Source: Pandoraea horticolens (GTDB taxonomy: Bacteria > Pseudomonadota > Gammaproteobacteria > Burkholderiales > Burkholderiaceae). Taken from it: a stretch of 64,000 nucleotides of DNA. The notes below the pieces were generated by a model. It was given only the letters and a program-made list of their open reading frames with translations. It did not search any database and was not told the DNA's origin. Each line of letters starts with the position of its first letter. Within the stretch, counting starts at the first letter, position 1. Shown one piece after another: positions 47,249-56,115 of this stretch. The position numbers and the translations under genes were made by a program. The stretch is taken from contig NZ_CABPSM010000002.1 in assembly GCF_902459555.1 (NCBI RefSeq), positions 310,001 to 374,000 of the forward strand. The letters run 5' to 3'.

Positions 47249-48652
47249 ATGGATTCACTCCGTGTCTACAACTCGCTCGCGCGAGACAAACAACCGTTCG
47301 TACCCCTCGTTCCCGGCGAAGTCCGCATGTATGTCTGCGGTATGACGGTGTATGACTACTGTCACATTGGTCATGCGCGCGTGATGGTGGTGTTCGACAT
47401 GGTGCAGCGCTGGCTGCGTACGCTTGGGTATCAGGTGACCTACGTACAAAACATTACCGACATCGACGACAAGATCATCAAGCGTGCTGTCGAGAACGGC
47501 GAGACGATGCGCGAACTGACGACGCGTTTCATCGCGGCAATGCATGAAGATGCCAGCGCGCTTGGCGTCCAGCGCCCCGATCACGAGCCGCGTGCGACCG
47601 ACTTCATCCCGCAGATGGTCGACATGATCGGTGCGCTGCAACGCAACGGTTACGCCTATCAGGCCGAAGACGGCGACGTGAACTATGCCGTGCGCAAGTT
47701 CTCCCGCTACGGCCAGCTGTCGGGCAAGTCCATCGAGGATCTGCGTGCCGGTGAGCGCGTTGCCGCCAATACCGCGAAGCAGGACCCGCTCGACTTCGTG
47801 TTGTGGAAGCGCGCGAAAGACACCGAGCCCGACGAATCGAAATGGGCCTCGCCCTGGGGCGCGGGCCGACCGGGCTGGCATATCGAATGCTCCGCGATGA
47901 GCTGCCAGTTGCTGGGCAATCATTTCGACATTCACGGCGGCGGGGCCGATCTGCAATTCCCCCATCACGAGAACGAGATCGCGCAGAGCGAAGGCGCCAC
48001 GGGCGAGACGTTCGTGAATTACTGGATGCACAACGGCTTCGTGCGCGTGGACAACGAGAAGATGTCCAAGTCGCTCGGCAACTTCTTCACGATTCGCGAA
48101 GTGCTCGCGAAGTTCGACGCGGAAGTCGTGCGCTTCTTCATTCTGCGAGCCCAATACCGCAGCCCGCTCAATTACAGCGATGCGCATCTGGACGACGCGC
48201 GCGGCGGCCTCACGCGTCTGTACACGGCGCTCAAGGACGCGGCAGGCGACGGGGCGCCGCTCGACTGGAACGAGCCATACGCGCAGCGCTTCGCTACGGC
48301 GATGAATGACGATTTCAACACGCCGGTAGCGATTTCCGTGCTGTTCGAACTCGCCGGCGAAATCAACAAGCAGCGCGATCCGATGCTCGTGCGTCAGTTG
48401 CAGGGGCTTGCCGGTACGCTGGGGTTGCTCGGCCGTGACCCGCAATCGTTCCTGCAAGGGGCGGCGGGCGGCGAGGACGCGGGCGATGGCGATGCGTTAC
48501 GTATCTCCGTCGAAGTGCGCGTCGAGGCGCGCGCCCAAGCCAAGCGCGAACGCAATTTCGCTGAAGCCGATCGCATTCGCGCCGAACTGCTGGCCGAAGG
48601 CATCGTGCTGGAAGACCGTCCCGGAGGCGCCACCGAATGGCGTCGTGCCTGA
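47249..48652 (+). CDS. cysS: Cysteinyl-tRNA synthetase
   Basis: The protein has 467 residues and is a class I synthetase. [20 protein letters not shown] has the zinc-ligand Cys and the HIGH motif. [11 protein letters not shown] and [20 protein letters not shown] supply other zinc and active-site residues. The KMSKS motif is [12 protein letters not shown]. It diverges from the TPR gene. Confidence 0.97.
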   Translation: MDSLRVYNSLARDKQPFVPLVPGEVRMYVCGMTVYDYCHIGHARVMVVFDMVQRWLRTLGYQVTYVQNITDIDDKIIKRAVENGETMRELTTRFIAAMHEDASALGVQRPDHEPRATDFIPQMVDMIGALQRNGYAYQAEDGDVNYAVRKFSRYGQLSGKSIEDLRAGERVAANTAKQDPLDFVLWKRAKDTEPDESKWASPWGAGRPGWHIECSAMSCQLLGNHFDIHGGGADLQFPHHENEIAQSEGATGETFVNYWMHNGFVRVDNEKMSKSLGNFFTIREVLAKFDAEVVRFFILRAQYRSPLNYSDAHLDDARGGLTRLYTALKDAAGDGAPLDWNEPYAQRFATAMNDDFNTPVAISVLFELAGEINKQRDPMLVRQLQGLAGTLGLLGRDPQSFLQGAAGGEDAGDGDALRISVEVRVEARAQAKRERNFAEADRIRAELLAEGIVLEDRPGGATEWRRA

Positions 48653-48676
48653 GCGCGGCGCATCGAGGCAAATCTC

Positions 48677-49747
48677 ATGGTGACTCGTAAATCCGTGGCC
48701 GCTAAGGTTGCAACCAAGACCGCTGCGGCCAAGACAGCGCAGAAGGCGACCAAGGCCGTCAAATCGGCGACGGCCGGCGAGAGCGCACGTCGCACGCCGG
48801 CCAAGGCAGCCGTCGGCAAGCCTGCGGCTGTCAAGACCGGCAGGAAGACCGCCGCCGGCAAGACGACCGAAAAGGCGGCGAAAACCAGTGTCGCCCGCAA
48901 GGCTGCACAGCCGGCGGCATCGAAGGTCGCGCAAAAGGCGGTGCCGAAGTCCGCAGGGAAGGTCGCGCGCAAGGCGCCTGCGAAGTCAGCGCCCGCGACC
49001 TCGCATCGCCTTATCGCCAAGCGCGATGGCGAGACGCGCATCGTGACGCCGGAGATCGCGCGAATCGATCACGACGTCATCGAGCAGGTCGTGACCGGTG
49101 TGGTGCCGCTGCCGGTGGCCTCGGGCGCGACGCGTCCCGGCTTCTGGGATCAGGCGTGTGCCGATCTGATGAAGCGCGACCGCATTCTCAAAAAACTGAT
49201 TCCGCAATTTGGCCCGGCGCATCTGACCGGACGCGGCGAACCGTTCGTCACGCTCGCGCGCTCGATCGTCGGCCAGCAGATCTCCGTGAAAGCGGCACAG
49301 GCCGTATGGGATCGGGTGGTAGCGGTCTGCCCGAAGCTCACGCCAGCCCAGTTCATCAAGGCCGGGCACGACGCGCTCGCCGGTTGCGGGCTGTCGCGCC
49401 GCAAGGCGGAGTACATCCTCGATCTGGCCACGCACTTCAAATCGGGCGTGCTGCACGTCGACGCCTGGGCGAGCATGGACGACGAGGCCGTCATCGCCGA
49501 GTTGACCGGCATTCGCGGTATCGGCCGCTGGACCGCCGAGATGTTCCTGATGTTCAACCTGATGCGCCCCGACGTGTTGCCGCTCGACGATGTCGGGCTG
49601 ATCAACGCGATCAGCGTCAACTATTTCAGCGGCGAGCCCGTCACGCGCAGCGAAGCGCGGGAAGTGGCCGCCAATTGGGAGCCGTGGCGCTCCGTTGCCA
49701 CCTGGTACATGTGGCGCAGTCTCGAACCGGTGCCGGTGGAATACTGA
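48677..49747 (+). CDS. DNA-3-methyladenine glycosylase II with a histone-H1-like N-terminal tail
   Basis: The protein has 356 residues. Residues 1 to about 110 are Lys/Ala/Thr-rich and contain only two acidic residues (KSVAAKVATKTAAAKTAQKA and similar), like a bacterial H1-type DNA-binding tail. The rest is an AlkA-type HhH-GPD glycosylase: LARSIVGQQISVKAAQAVWD, ELTGIRGIGRWTAEMFLM (helix-hairpin-helix), and the catalytic Asp in VLPLDDVGLINAI. It removes alkylated bases from DNA. The tail may tether it to DNA. It lies 24 bp after cysS. Confidence 0.88.
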   Translation: MVTRKSVAAKVATKTAAAKTAQKATKAVKSATAGESARRTPAKAAVGKPAAVKTGRKTAAGKTTEKAAKTSVARKAAQPAASKVAQKAVPKSAGKVARKAPAKSAPATSHRLIAKRDGETRIVTPEIARIDHDVIEQVVTGVVPLPVASGATRPGFWDQACADLMKRDRILKKLIPQFGPAHLTGRGEPFVTLARSIVGQQISVKAAQAVWDRVVAVCPKLTPAQFIKAGHDALAGCGLSRRKAEYILDLATHFKSGVLHVDAWASMDDEAVIAELTGIRGIGRWTAEMFLMFNLMRPDVLPLDDVGLINAISVNYFSGEPVTRSEAREVAANWEPWRSVATWYMWRSLEPVPVEY

Positions 49748-49764
49748 TTGTTCTGCCGAGGACG

Positions 49765-49770
49765 TATAAT
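49765..49770 (+). promoter_or_regulatory. Candidate -10 element upstream of accA
   Basis: A perfect TATAAT is found 137 bp before the accA start, without a good -35 at the right distance. A second -10-like TACAAT lies near 49870. Either could drive accA. Confidence 0.35.
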
Positions 49771-49901
49771 CCGCGTCCATTCCGTCTCATTCAGTCATTA
49801 TTGGCGTCTATTGCGGGTTGAATGACAATGAAAGTTGTCTATCTCGGCCGGGTAGACGTTGCCGGCGGTACAATACGCTGCCGCATTTCCGGGGAAACCT
49901 G

Positions 49902-50870
49902 ATGAAGAACACCTTTTTGGATTTTGAACAGCCGATCGCCGAACTCGAAGCGAAGATTGAAGAGCTGCGCTTCGTGCAAGACGATTCAGCCGTCGACATT
50001 TCCGAAGAGATCGAGCGCCTCTCGAAGAAGAGCCAGCAGCTCACCAAGGACATCTACACGAACCTGTCTCCGTGGCAGGTTTCGCAAATTTCGCGTCATC
50101 CGCAGCGTCCCTATACGCTCGATTATGTTCGCGACATCTTTACCGACTTCCACGAACTGCATGGCGATCGCGCCTTCTCTGACGATCACGCCATTGTGGG
50201 TGGCATGGCGCGTTTCAACGGCCAGGCCTGCATGGTCATCGGTCACCAGAAGGGCCGCGACACGAAGGAGCGTGCGCTGCGCAACTTCGGCATGCCGCGT
50301 CCCGAGGGGTATCGCAAGGCCATGCGCCTGATGAAGCTCGCCGAGAAGTTCGGTCTGCCCATCTTCACGTTCGTCGATACGCCGGGCGCTTATCCGGGGA
50401 TCGACGCCGAAGAGCGCGGCCAGTCGGAAGCCATCGGTCACAACCTGTACGTGATGGCCGAACTCAAGACGCCGATCATCACCACGATCATCGGCGAGGG
50501 CGGTTCAGGCGGTGCGCTGGCTGTTGCCGTGGCCGATACGGTCATGATGCTTCAGTTCTCGACGTACTCGGTGATCTCGCCGGAGGGTTGCGCGTCGATT
50601 CTGTGGAAGAGCGCTGCCAAGGCGCCCGAGGCGGCCGAAGCGCTGGGTCTGACGGCTCACCGTCTGAAGGCACTGGGGTTGATCGACAAGATCATCAACG
50701 AGCCGCTGGGTGGTGCGCATCGCGACCCGCTCGGCATGGCCGGCATGCTCAAGCGTGGACTGGCCGACTCGCTGCGCCAGTTCCAGGGCATCAGCCACAA
50801 GGAACTGCTCGAGCGTCGCTTCGAGCGTCTGATGAGCTATGGCAAATTCAAGGAAGCCGGCGCGAAGTAA
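49902..50870 (+). CDS. accA: Acetyl-CoA carboxylase carboxyltransferase alpha subunit
   Basis: The protein has 322 residues. [20 protein letters not shown] is the typical N-terminus. [20 protein letters not shown] and [20 protein letters not shown] are crotonase-fold core motifs. It pairs with AccD (21790) to form the carboxyltransferase. The start at 49902 has GGGGAAACC upstream. The annotated end is close to tilS, whose frame opens within accA. Confidence 0.97.
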   Translation: MKNTFLDFEQPIAELEAKIEELRFVQDDSAVDISEEIERLSKKSQQLTKDIYTNLSPWQVSQISRHPQRPYTLDYVRDIFTDFHELHGDRAFSDDHAIVGGMARFNGQACMVIGHQKGRDTKERALRNFGMPRPEGYRKAMRLMKLAEKFGLPIFTFVDTPGAYPGIDAEERGQSEAIGHNLYVMAELKTPIITTIIGEGGSGGALAVAVADTVMMLQFSTYSVISPEGCASILWKSAAKAPEAAEALGLTAHRLKALGLIDKIINEPLGGAHRDPLGMAGMLKRGLADSLRQFQGISHKELLERRFERLMSYGKFKEAGAK

Positions 50871-50904
50871 AGCGTCCGTCATTGCGTCGTCGCCTGTCGT
50901 GGCG

Positions 50905-52458
50905 ATGACGCCGAATCCGATGCCTCATCACGATTCTTCCGCTGCCGCGTTCGCATCTGCCCGATGCGACGCGGCAGTTGCACATGTGGACGTCGCTTTG
51001 CGTATGGCGCTGGCGGCGCACGTCACCGCTTGCGACGCACTCGCACCCGGCAGCCCCTTCGCTCTCGCGCTGAGCGGCGGCCTCGATTCGATGGTGCTGC
51101 TCGATGCGCTGGCACATTGGGTTCAGACGCGTCGTGAAGCCGGCGAGGCGATTGCGCCGCCGCTGGCCATCCACATTCATCACGGACTGTCCGAACACGC
51201 GGACGACTGGGTCGTCGTGTGTGAGCGCGAAGCGCGTTTGCGCGGCTTTGTGTTTGAGGCGCGGCGCGTGAGTGTGCCGCGCGACGCGCGCCAGGGTATA
51301 GAAGGCGCGGCACGTGCGGCGCGCTATGAAGCCCTCGCGGCGTCTTGCGTCGCGCATGGCGTGGGATGGCTTCTGAGTGCTCATCACGCGAACGATCAGG
51401 CAGAGACGGTACTGCTGCAAATGTTGCGTGGCGCTGGGCTGCCCGGCGTGGCGGCGATGGCGGTGGAAGGCGCGCTGCCCGCTGTGGGCGGCGAGGTGGG
51501 CGAATCGGGCGAATCGGGCGAATCGGGCGAATCGGGCGAGCCGTGTCGCGTGCGCTTGCTGCGCCCGCTGCTCGACATCTCGCGCGAGACGATGCGTGCA
51601 TATGCAAAGGCGCGTTCGCTATCGTGGGTCGAAGATCCGTCCAACGACGATCGTCACTACCTGCGTAATGCGTTGCGTCACGATGTGATGCCTGCGATCG
51701 CGGCGCATGTCCCCGCGTACCGGGAGACCTTGGCGCGGTTCGCGCGGCATGCCGCACAGGCGCAGTCGCTGCTCGACCAACTCGCACAAGCCGATTTCGA
51801 CATGGCGCGCTCGCCATCTGCCAATGGAGACGAGCGTTTGCAGCGCAGCCGTTTGCAGGCATTGGCCTCATCTCGACTGGCGAATCTTCTGCGGTACTGG
51901 ACTGCGCGCCGCGGGTTGGCTATGCCGCCGGAAGCGCGGCTGGACGAGTGGGTGCGGCAGATTCGCGATGCGCAGGCCGACGCTTCGCTCGAGTTGCCAC
52001 ATGGCGACGCCGTCTTGCGGTTGTATCGCGACGAACTGCAATGGACAGCGGTCTACGGTTCGGCACATCGAGACGATGCGGCGCCTGACGCCGTATTGCG
52101 ATGGTCGGGCCAGCGGGAATGGCCTTTGCCGCAATGGCAGGGGCACATCGTGTTTACGCCGGTCGCCGAGGGTGAGTCTGTCGAGGACACCGTCGACGAG
52201 CGCATGTTGCGTGCCCATCCCCTTGTGGCAAGGTCGCGTGCGGGCGGCGAGAGATGGCGCGAGCGTGCGGGTGGCCATTCGCGCTCGCTCAAGCACTGGT
52301 ACCAAAGTCGCGGGGTCGCCGCGTGGTTGCGGCAGGTGCCGATCGTCTGGCAGGGGAGCGAGATTGTCTTCGTTGCACGTCTGGGGATCGATGGCGCGGC
52401 ACAAAGTGACGAGAGTACCGGCGTACGCTGGCGGATGATGTGGCGCGACGAAGCATAG
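50905..52458 (+). CDS. tilS: tRNA(Ile)-lysidine synthase
   Basis: The protein has 517 residues. It changes C34 of tRNA-Ile(CAU) to lysidine so that it reads AUA. The PP-loop is ALALSGGLDSMVLLDAL. SAHHANDQAETVLLQMLRGA and WVEDPSNDDRHYLRNALRHD are family motifs. The C-terminal substrate domain is present. A GES tripeptide repeat at about residues 199-211 comes from a 9-bp DNA repeat. The start is uncertain (50905 or 50920; the frame is open back to 50839 inside accA). Confidence 0.93.
   Translation: MTPNPMPHHDSSAAAFASARCDAAVAHVDVALRMALAAHVTACDALAPGSPFALALSGGLDSMVLLDALAHWVQTRREAGEAIAPPLAIHIHHGLSEHADDWVVVCEREARLRGFVFEARRVSVPRDARQGIEGAARAARYEALAASCVAHGVGWLLSAHHANDQAETVLLQMLRGAGLPGVAAMAVEGALPAVGGEVGESGESGESGESGEPCRVRLLRPLLDISRETMRAYAKARSLSWVEDPSNDDRHYLRNALRHDVMPAIAAHVPAYRETLARFARHAAQAQSLLDQLAQADFDMARSPSANGDERLQRSRLQALASSRLANLLRYWTARRGLAMPPEARLDEWVRQIRDAQADASLELPHGDAVLRLYRDELQWTAVYGSAHRDDAAPDAVLRWSGQREWPLPQWQGHIVFTPVAEGESVEDTVDERMLRAHPLVARSRAGGERWRERAGGHSRSLKHWYQSRGVAAWLRQVPIVWQGSEIVFVARLGIDGAAQSDESTGVRWRMMWRDEA
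51498..51540 (+). repeat. In-frame 9-bp tandem repeat inside tilS
   Basis: GGGCGAATC is repeated four times without change (51498-51533) followed by a partial fifth unit (GGGCGAG). It encodes Gly-Glu-Ser repeats in a loop between the PP-loop domain motifs. Changes in copy number would keep the frame. Confidence 0.95.
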
Positions 52459-52552
52459 GGCGCGAAAAACAGCATAATCTGCTGCCGGATGCGGCATCTC
52501 GTGGCAATGGCAGCGCAATCTGCGCCAAACCGGCTCAGGCGCGATACATTCG

Positions 52553-52561
52553 TGCGATAAT
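52553..52561 (+). promoter_or_regulatory. Candidate extended -10 promoter of lysC
   Basis: TGCGATAAT resembles an extended -10 and is followed by an A+T-rich stretch leading to lysC at 52656. No good -35 is visible. The gap 52459-52655 shows nothing else. Confidence 0.35.
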
Positions 52562-52655
52562 TAAAAGTTCCGCGAATCGAAACGTCACCGATATCCATTG
52601 GCGGGTATCTGCGCAGGATTCATAAACGGTTTTAAATCAATGTGTTAGCAATGTT

Positions 52656-53906
52656 ATGGCTCTGATCGTACACAAATACGGCGGCACGTCGATGGGCTCG
52701 GTGGAGCGCATCAAGAATGTCGCCAAGCGCGTGGCCAAGTGGCATAAGGCCGGTCACAAGATGGTGGTGGTGCCGTCGGCGATGTCCGGCGAGACCAATC
52801 GTCTGCTGGGTCTGGCCAAAGAAATTTCGGCTCACCCCGATCCGCGCGAACTCGACGCTATTGCCGCCACGGGCGAGCAAGTGAGCGTTGGCCTGCTGGC
52901 GATAGCACTCAAGGAAGCCGGCGTCGATGCCGTGAGCTACGCCGGTTGGCAAGTACCGATCAAGACCGACAGCGCTTTTACCAAAGCCCGCATTTCGGAA
53001 ATCGACGACACACGCGTGATGGCCGATCTCAATGCCGGCCGCGTGGTGGTCATTACCGGCTTCCAGGGGATCGATCCGAACGGCAACGTGACCACGCTGG
53101 GTCGCGGGGGCTCGGACACGTCGGCAGTGGCGGTGGCTGCTGCGCTGAAGGCCGATGAGTGCCTGATCTACACTGACGTCGACGGCGTGTACACGACCGA
53201 CCCGCGTGTGGTCGACGAAGCGCGCCGCCTCGACAAGGTCACTTTCGAAGAGATGCTGGAAATGGCCAGTCTCGGCTCGAAGGTGCTGCAGATCCGTTCG
53301 GTGGAATTCGCCGGCAAGTACCAGGTCAAGACGCGCGTGCTCTCGAGCCTGACCGATCCGATGATTGCGCTCGACCAAGAAGCGCGCTCGGGCACGCTGA
53401 TTACTTTTGAGGAAGACGAACAAATGGAAAAGGCCATCATCTCGGGTATCGCATTCCAGCGCGACGAGGCCAAGATCACCGTGCGCGGCGTGCCGGACCG
53501 CCCGGGCATCGCGTACCAGATCCTCGGCCCGATCGCCGACGCGAACATCGATGTCGACATGATCATCCAGAACCTGAGCGTGGAAGGTAAGACCGACTTC
53601 ACGTTCACCGTGCCGCGCGGCGACTATCAGCGTGCCATGGCGCTGCTGCAAAACGATGTGCAAGCTCACATCGGCGCTGCCGAAGTCGTGGGCGACCCGA
53701 AGGTCTCGAAGGTGTCCATCGTCGGCGTGGGCATGCGCTCGCACGTCGGTATCGCCAGCAAGGCCTTCCGCACGCTGTCGGAAGAGGGCATCAACATCCA
53801 GCTCATCTCGACCTCGGAGATCAAGATCTCCGTGTTGATCGACGAGAAGTACATGGAGCTGGCGGTGCGTGCGCTGCATAAGGCGTTCGAACTCGATCAG
53901 GCGTAA
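52656..53906 (+). CDS. lysC: Aspartate kinase with two ACT domains
   Basis: The protein has 416 residues. It phosphorylates aspartate, the first step to lysine, threonine and methionine. The N-terminal kinase has LIVHKYGGTSMGSVERIKNV and TTLGRGGSDTSAVAVAAALK. Two ACT regulatory domains occupy about 265-416 (ITVRGVPDRPGIAYQILGPI, VSIVGVGMRSHVGIASKAFR), implying feedback control by lysine and threonine. An internal in-frame ATG at 53424 preceded by GAGGAAG may make a separate beta subunit, as in Corynebacterium. Confidence 0.95.
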   Translation: MALIVHKYGGTSMGSVERIKNVAKRVAKWHKAGHKMVVVPSAMSGETNRLLGLAKEISAHPDPRELDAIAATGEQVSVGLLAIALKEAGVDAVSYAGWQVPIKTDSAFTKARISEIDDTRVMADLNAGRVVVITGFQGIDPNGNVTTLGRGGSDTSAVAVAAALKADECLIYTDVDGVYTTDPRVVDEARRLDKVTFEEMLEMASLGSKVLQIRSVEFAGKYQVKTRVLSSLTDPMIALDQEARSGTLITFEEDEQMEKAIISGIAFQRDEAKITVRGVPDRPGIAYQILGPIADANIDVDMIIQNLSVEGKTDFTFTVPRGDYQRAMALLQNDVQAHIGAAEVVGDPKVSKVSIVGVGMRSHVGIASKAFRTLSEEGINIQLISTSEIKISVLIDEKYMELAVRALHKAFELDQA

Positions 53907-53986
53907 ACGCCCTCGGTCGAGTCGCACGGCGTGTCGCGTGCTTGCGTGGAGCATGCGGCGCACAGCGCGAATTTCGCGATGTGATG

Positions 53987-54002
53987 CGGGGAAAACTCCC
54001 CG
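53987..54002 (+). terminator. Small hairpin after lysC
   Basis: CGGGGA (53987-53992), loop AAAC and TCCCCG (53997-54002) form a 6-bp stem without a following T run. It is only a weak terminator candidate. Confidence 0.3.
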
Positions 54003-54060
54003 AACGTGTCGAGTGCATGACACCCGTGCAAAAAATGTTGGATTTTGATGCGCATAATGT

Positions 54061-54089
54061 TTGACGGCATCGAGAACAGTAGGTAATAT
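54061..54089 (+). promoter_or_regulatory. tRNA-Ser promoter
   Basis: TTGACG (54061-54066) and TAATAT (54084-54089) are separated by 17 bp, a near-consensus sigma-70 promoter 44 bp upstream of the tRNA gene. Confidence 0.8.
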
Positions 54090-54132
54090 CACGCCTTCGT
54101 TGCATCACCTCCCTGATGTGACGACAAGTTTG

Positions 54133-54226
54133 GGAGACGTGGCCGAGAGGTCGAAGGCACTCCCCTGCTAAGGGAGCATCTGGGCCAAAACCTGGATCGA
54201 GGGTTCGAATCCCTCCGTCTCCGCCA
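54133..54226 (+). tRNA. tRNA-Ser (anticodon GCU)
   Basis: The 94-nt gene has acceptor stem GGAGACG/CGTCTCC, discriminator G and an encoded CCA. The anticodon stem-loop is CTCCC-CTGCTAA-GGGAG, giving anticodon GCT. A long variable arm (CATCTGGGCC...GGATC region) is typical of class II tRNA-Ser. The T loop GGTTCGAATCC is standard. Confidence 0.97.
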
Positions 54227-54244
54227 AGTCGCCTTGGCGGAACA

Positions 54245-54278
54245 CCCCCGGCTCTTCGCGGAGAGCCGGGGGTTTTTT
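54245..54278 (+). terminator. Intrinsic terminator after tRNA-Ser
   Basis: CCCCCGGCTCT (54245-54255) and AGAGCCGGGGG (54262-54272) form a perfect 11-bp stem followed by six T residues. Confidence 0.95.
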
Positions 54279-54347
54279 CTTTCCCGAGTTCGCGCGTTGG
54301 CGATACCTCGCGCGTCGATACCATCTCTTCTTCCAGCGAGGACAACG

Positions 54348-54689
54348 ATGTCGACTATCACCACCGATTCCGGCCTGCAATACGACGATCTGCAAGTGGG
54401 CGACGGCACCGAAGCCACGCCGGGCAAGACCGTCACCGTTCACTACACGGGTTGGCTGACCGACGGCAAGAAATTCGATTCCAGCAAAGACCGTAACGAC
54501 CCGTTCGCCTTCGTGCTTGGTGGCGGCATGGTCATTCGCGGTTGGGACGAAGGCGTTGCCGGCATGAAGGTCGGCGGCAAGCGCAAGCTGGTCATTCCGC
54601 CCGAACTGGGCTACGGCGCACGCGGCGCCGGCGGCGTGATTCCGCCTAACGCGACGCTGGTCTTCGAGGTCGAACTGTTGGACGTCTGA
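54348..54689 (+). CDS. FKBP-type peptidyl-prolyl isomerase
   Basis: The protein has 113 residues with one FKBP domain and no signal peptide. [40 protein letters not shown] and [18 protein letters not shown] are family hallmarks. It is a small cytoplasmic FkbP-like foldase. The start at 54348 has GCGAGGAC upstream. It stands alone between two strong terminators. Confidence 0.95.
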   Translation: MSTITTDSGLQYDDLQVGDGTEATPGKTVTVHYTGWLTDGKKFDSSKDRNDPFAFVLGGGMVIRGWDEGVAGMKVGGKRKLVIPPELGYGARGAGGVIPPNATLVFEVELLDV

Positions 54690-54731
54690 ACGATCGAATG
54701 CCGTAACGCAAACGGCATCACCGGTACCACA

Positions 54732-54773
54732 GACACCCCCGGTGCCTCGCAGGCACCGGGGGTGTCGTTTTTT
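54732..54773 (+). terminator. Intrinsic terminator after the FKBP gene
   Basis: GACACCCCCGGTGCC (54732-54746), loop TCGCA and GGCACCGGGGGTGTC (54752-54766) form a perfect 15-bp stem followed by GTTTTTT. Confidence 0.95.
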
Positions 54774-54821
54774 CGAAGGTCATCGTCATGCGCGCTGGCC
54801 TTTCATAGGAGCCTTTACGAG

Positions 54822-56048
54822 GTGTCTCACTCAGTCGCGCCGGTTTCCAGATTCTGGTTTCCCTTCTCGCTTGTGCTCTTCGAGTTTGCCGTCTATATCT
54901 CGAACGACATGATCATGCCCGGCATGCCGCTGGTAACGCGCGAGTTCGGCGCGTCGGCGGACATGACCACGCTGGCGCTCACCGCCGCCATGCTCGGCAA
55001 CGCCAGCCTGCAATGGCTGCTCGGACCGCTGGCCGATCGCTTCGGACGCCGTCGCGTGCTGCTCTGCGGCCTCGCGATGTTTGTCGTGGCGTGTCTGGCG
55101 ATGCACTACGTACAGACGATGCCGCAATTCATCCTGCTGCGTTTCTTGCAGGGCATGGGCTGCTGCTTCGTGCTGACGGTGGGGTATCCGACCGTGCACG
55201 AAGCTTTCGAAGAGAAGACGGCGGTCCGTGTCATGGCGCTCATGGCGAACGTGTCGCTGCTCTCGCCGTTGTTCGGACCGCTGGCGGGCGCTGCGGTCGT
55301 GTCGTATTGGCCGTGGCGCAGTATCTTCTGGCTGATCGCCATCGTGGCCGTGTTCTCGTTCATCGGGTTGTATCGCACCATGCCGGAACTCTCGCGCCAT
55401 GATCGCGGTGCGTTGAACGCGAAGCAACTCTGGGCGGGCTACAAGCTGCCGCTCTCGAGTGCACGTTTCTGGCGTGGCGCCGTGCTGACGGGGCTTGCCG
55501 TGACGCCGCTGCTCACCTGGATCGCACTGGGTCCGGTGTTCCTGATCGAGCGCGCCGGTTTGTCGCAGATGCAGTACGCCGTGCTGCAAGTGCCGGTGTT
55601 CGCGGCGTTGATTCTCGGCAACGTGTTGCTCGCACGTCAGGTCGGCCGCTGGTCCAATGGCCGGTTGCTGGCGACCGGCGTGGCGGCCATGTTGATCGGT
55701 GCGGCGGTATCGCTGATTGGAACGGCGATTCTCGCGCCGGGTTATCCGGCGTTGCTCGTCGGCACGTCGCTGCATGCGTTCGGGATGGGTATGTGTTACG
55801 GCGTGGTCTATCGGCAGTCGTTATTCGCCGTCGACAGTCCCAATCGCGCCACGGTGGCCGGCATGCTCAGCATGATCACCATCGTTGTCGCGGTCGCCGT
55901 GATCGAGGCGATGAAGGTAGCGTATCTGCGTTTTGGGGATTCCGCGCTCGGCATTGGCGCGATGATGGCCGCGGCGCTCGTTGCGGTGCTGGCGGCGAAC
56001 TTCGTGCCGCCGCCCGCGCAGGACGCGCTTGCCCAACCCGGACGGTAG
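54822..56048 (+). CDS. MdfA-like major facilitator drug/cation exporter
   Basis: The protein has 408 residues with 12 membrane spans. VLFEFAVYISNDMIMPGMPL contains the acidic residue and YxxNDM pattern typical of MdfA, and GPLADRFGRRRVLLCGLAMF is the MFS motif A. RFLQGMGCCFVLTVGYPTVH also matches MdfA. E. coli MdfA exports chloramphenicol, cationic drugs and alkali cations; the substrate here is unknown. The start was set at GTG 54822 with AGGAG ten bases upstream; an open frame back to 54762 runs through the terminator. Confidence 0.85.
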   Translation: MSHSVAPVSRFWFPFSLVLFEFAVYISNDMIMPGMPLVTREFGASADMTTLALTAAMLGNASLQWLLGPLADRFGRRRVLLCGLAMFVVACLAMHYVQTMPQFILLRFLQGMGCCFVLTVGYPTVHEAFEEKTAVRVMALMANVSLLSPLFGPLAGAAVVSYWPWRSIFWLIAIVAVFSFIGLYRTMPELSRHDRGALNAKQLWAGYKLPLSSARFWRGAVLTGLAVTPLLTWIALGPVFLIERAGLSQMQYAVLQVPVFAALILGNVLLARQVGRWSNGRLLATGVAAMLIGAAVSLIGTAILAPGYPALLVGTSLHAFGMGMCYGVVYRQSLFAVDSPNRATVAGMLSMITIVVAVAVIEAMKVAYLRFGDSALGIGAMMAAALVAVLAANFVPPPAQDALAQPGR

Positions 56049-56070
56049 TCGGCAGTCAGGCCCGAAATAA

Positions 56071-56104
56071 AAAACGCCAGCGGAAAGTTCGCTGGCGTTT
56101 TTTT
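56071..56104. terminator. Bidirectional terminator between converging mdfA-like gene and lpxO-like gene
   Basis: AAAACGCCAGCG (56071-56082) and CGCTGGCGTTTT (56090-56101) form a 12-bp stem with an A run before it and a T run after it, so it can work on both strands. Confidence 0.93.
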
Positions 56105-56115
56105 GTGTGCGGGGT

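Noticed and set aside
54762-54821. Upstream extension of the MdfA-like gene
   Set aside because: The frame runs through the terminator stem and T run of the FKBP gene; the GTG at 54822 has a proper AGGAG site.
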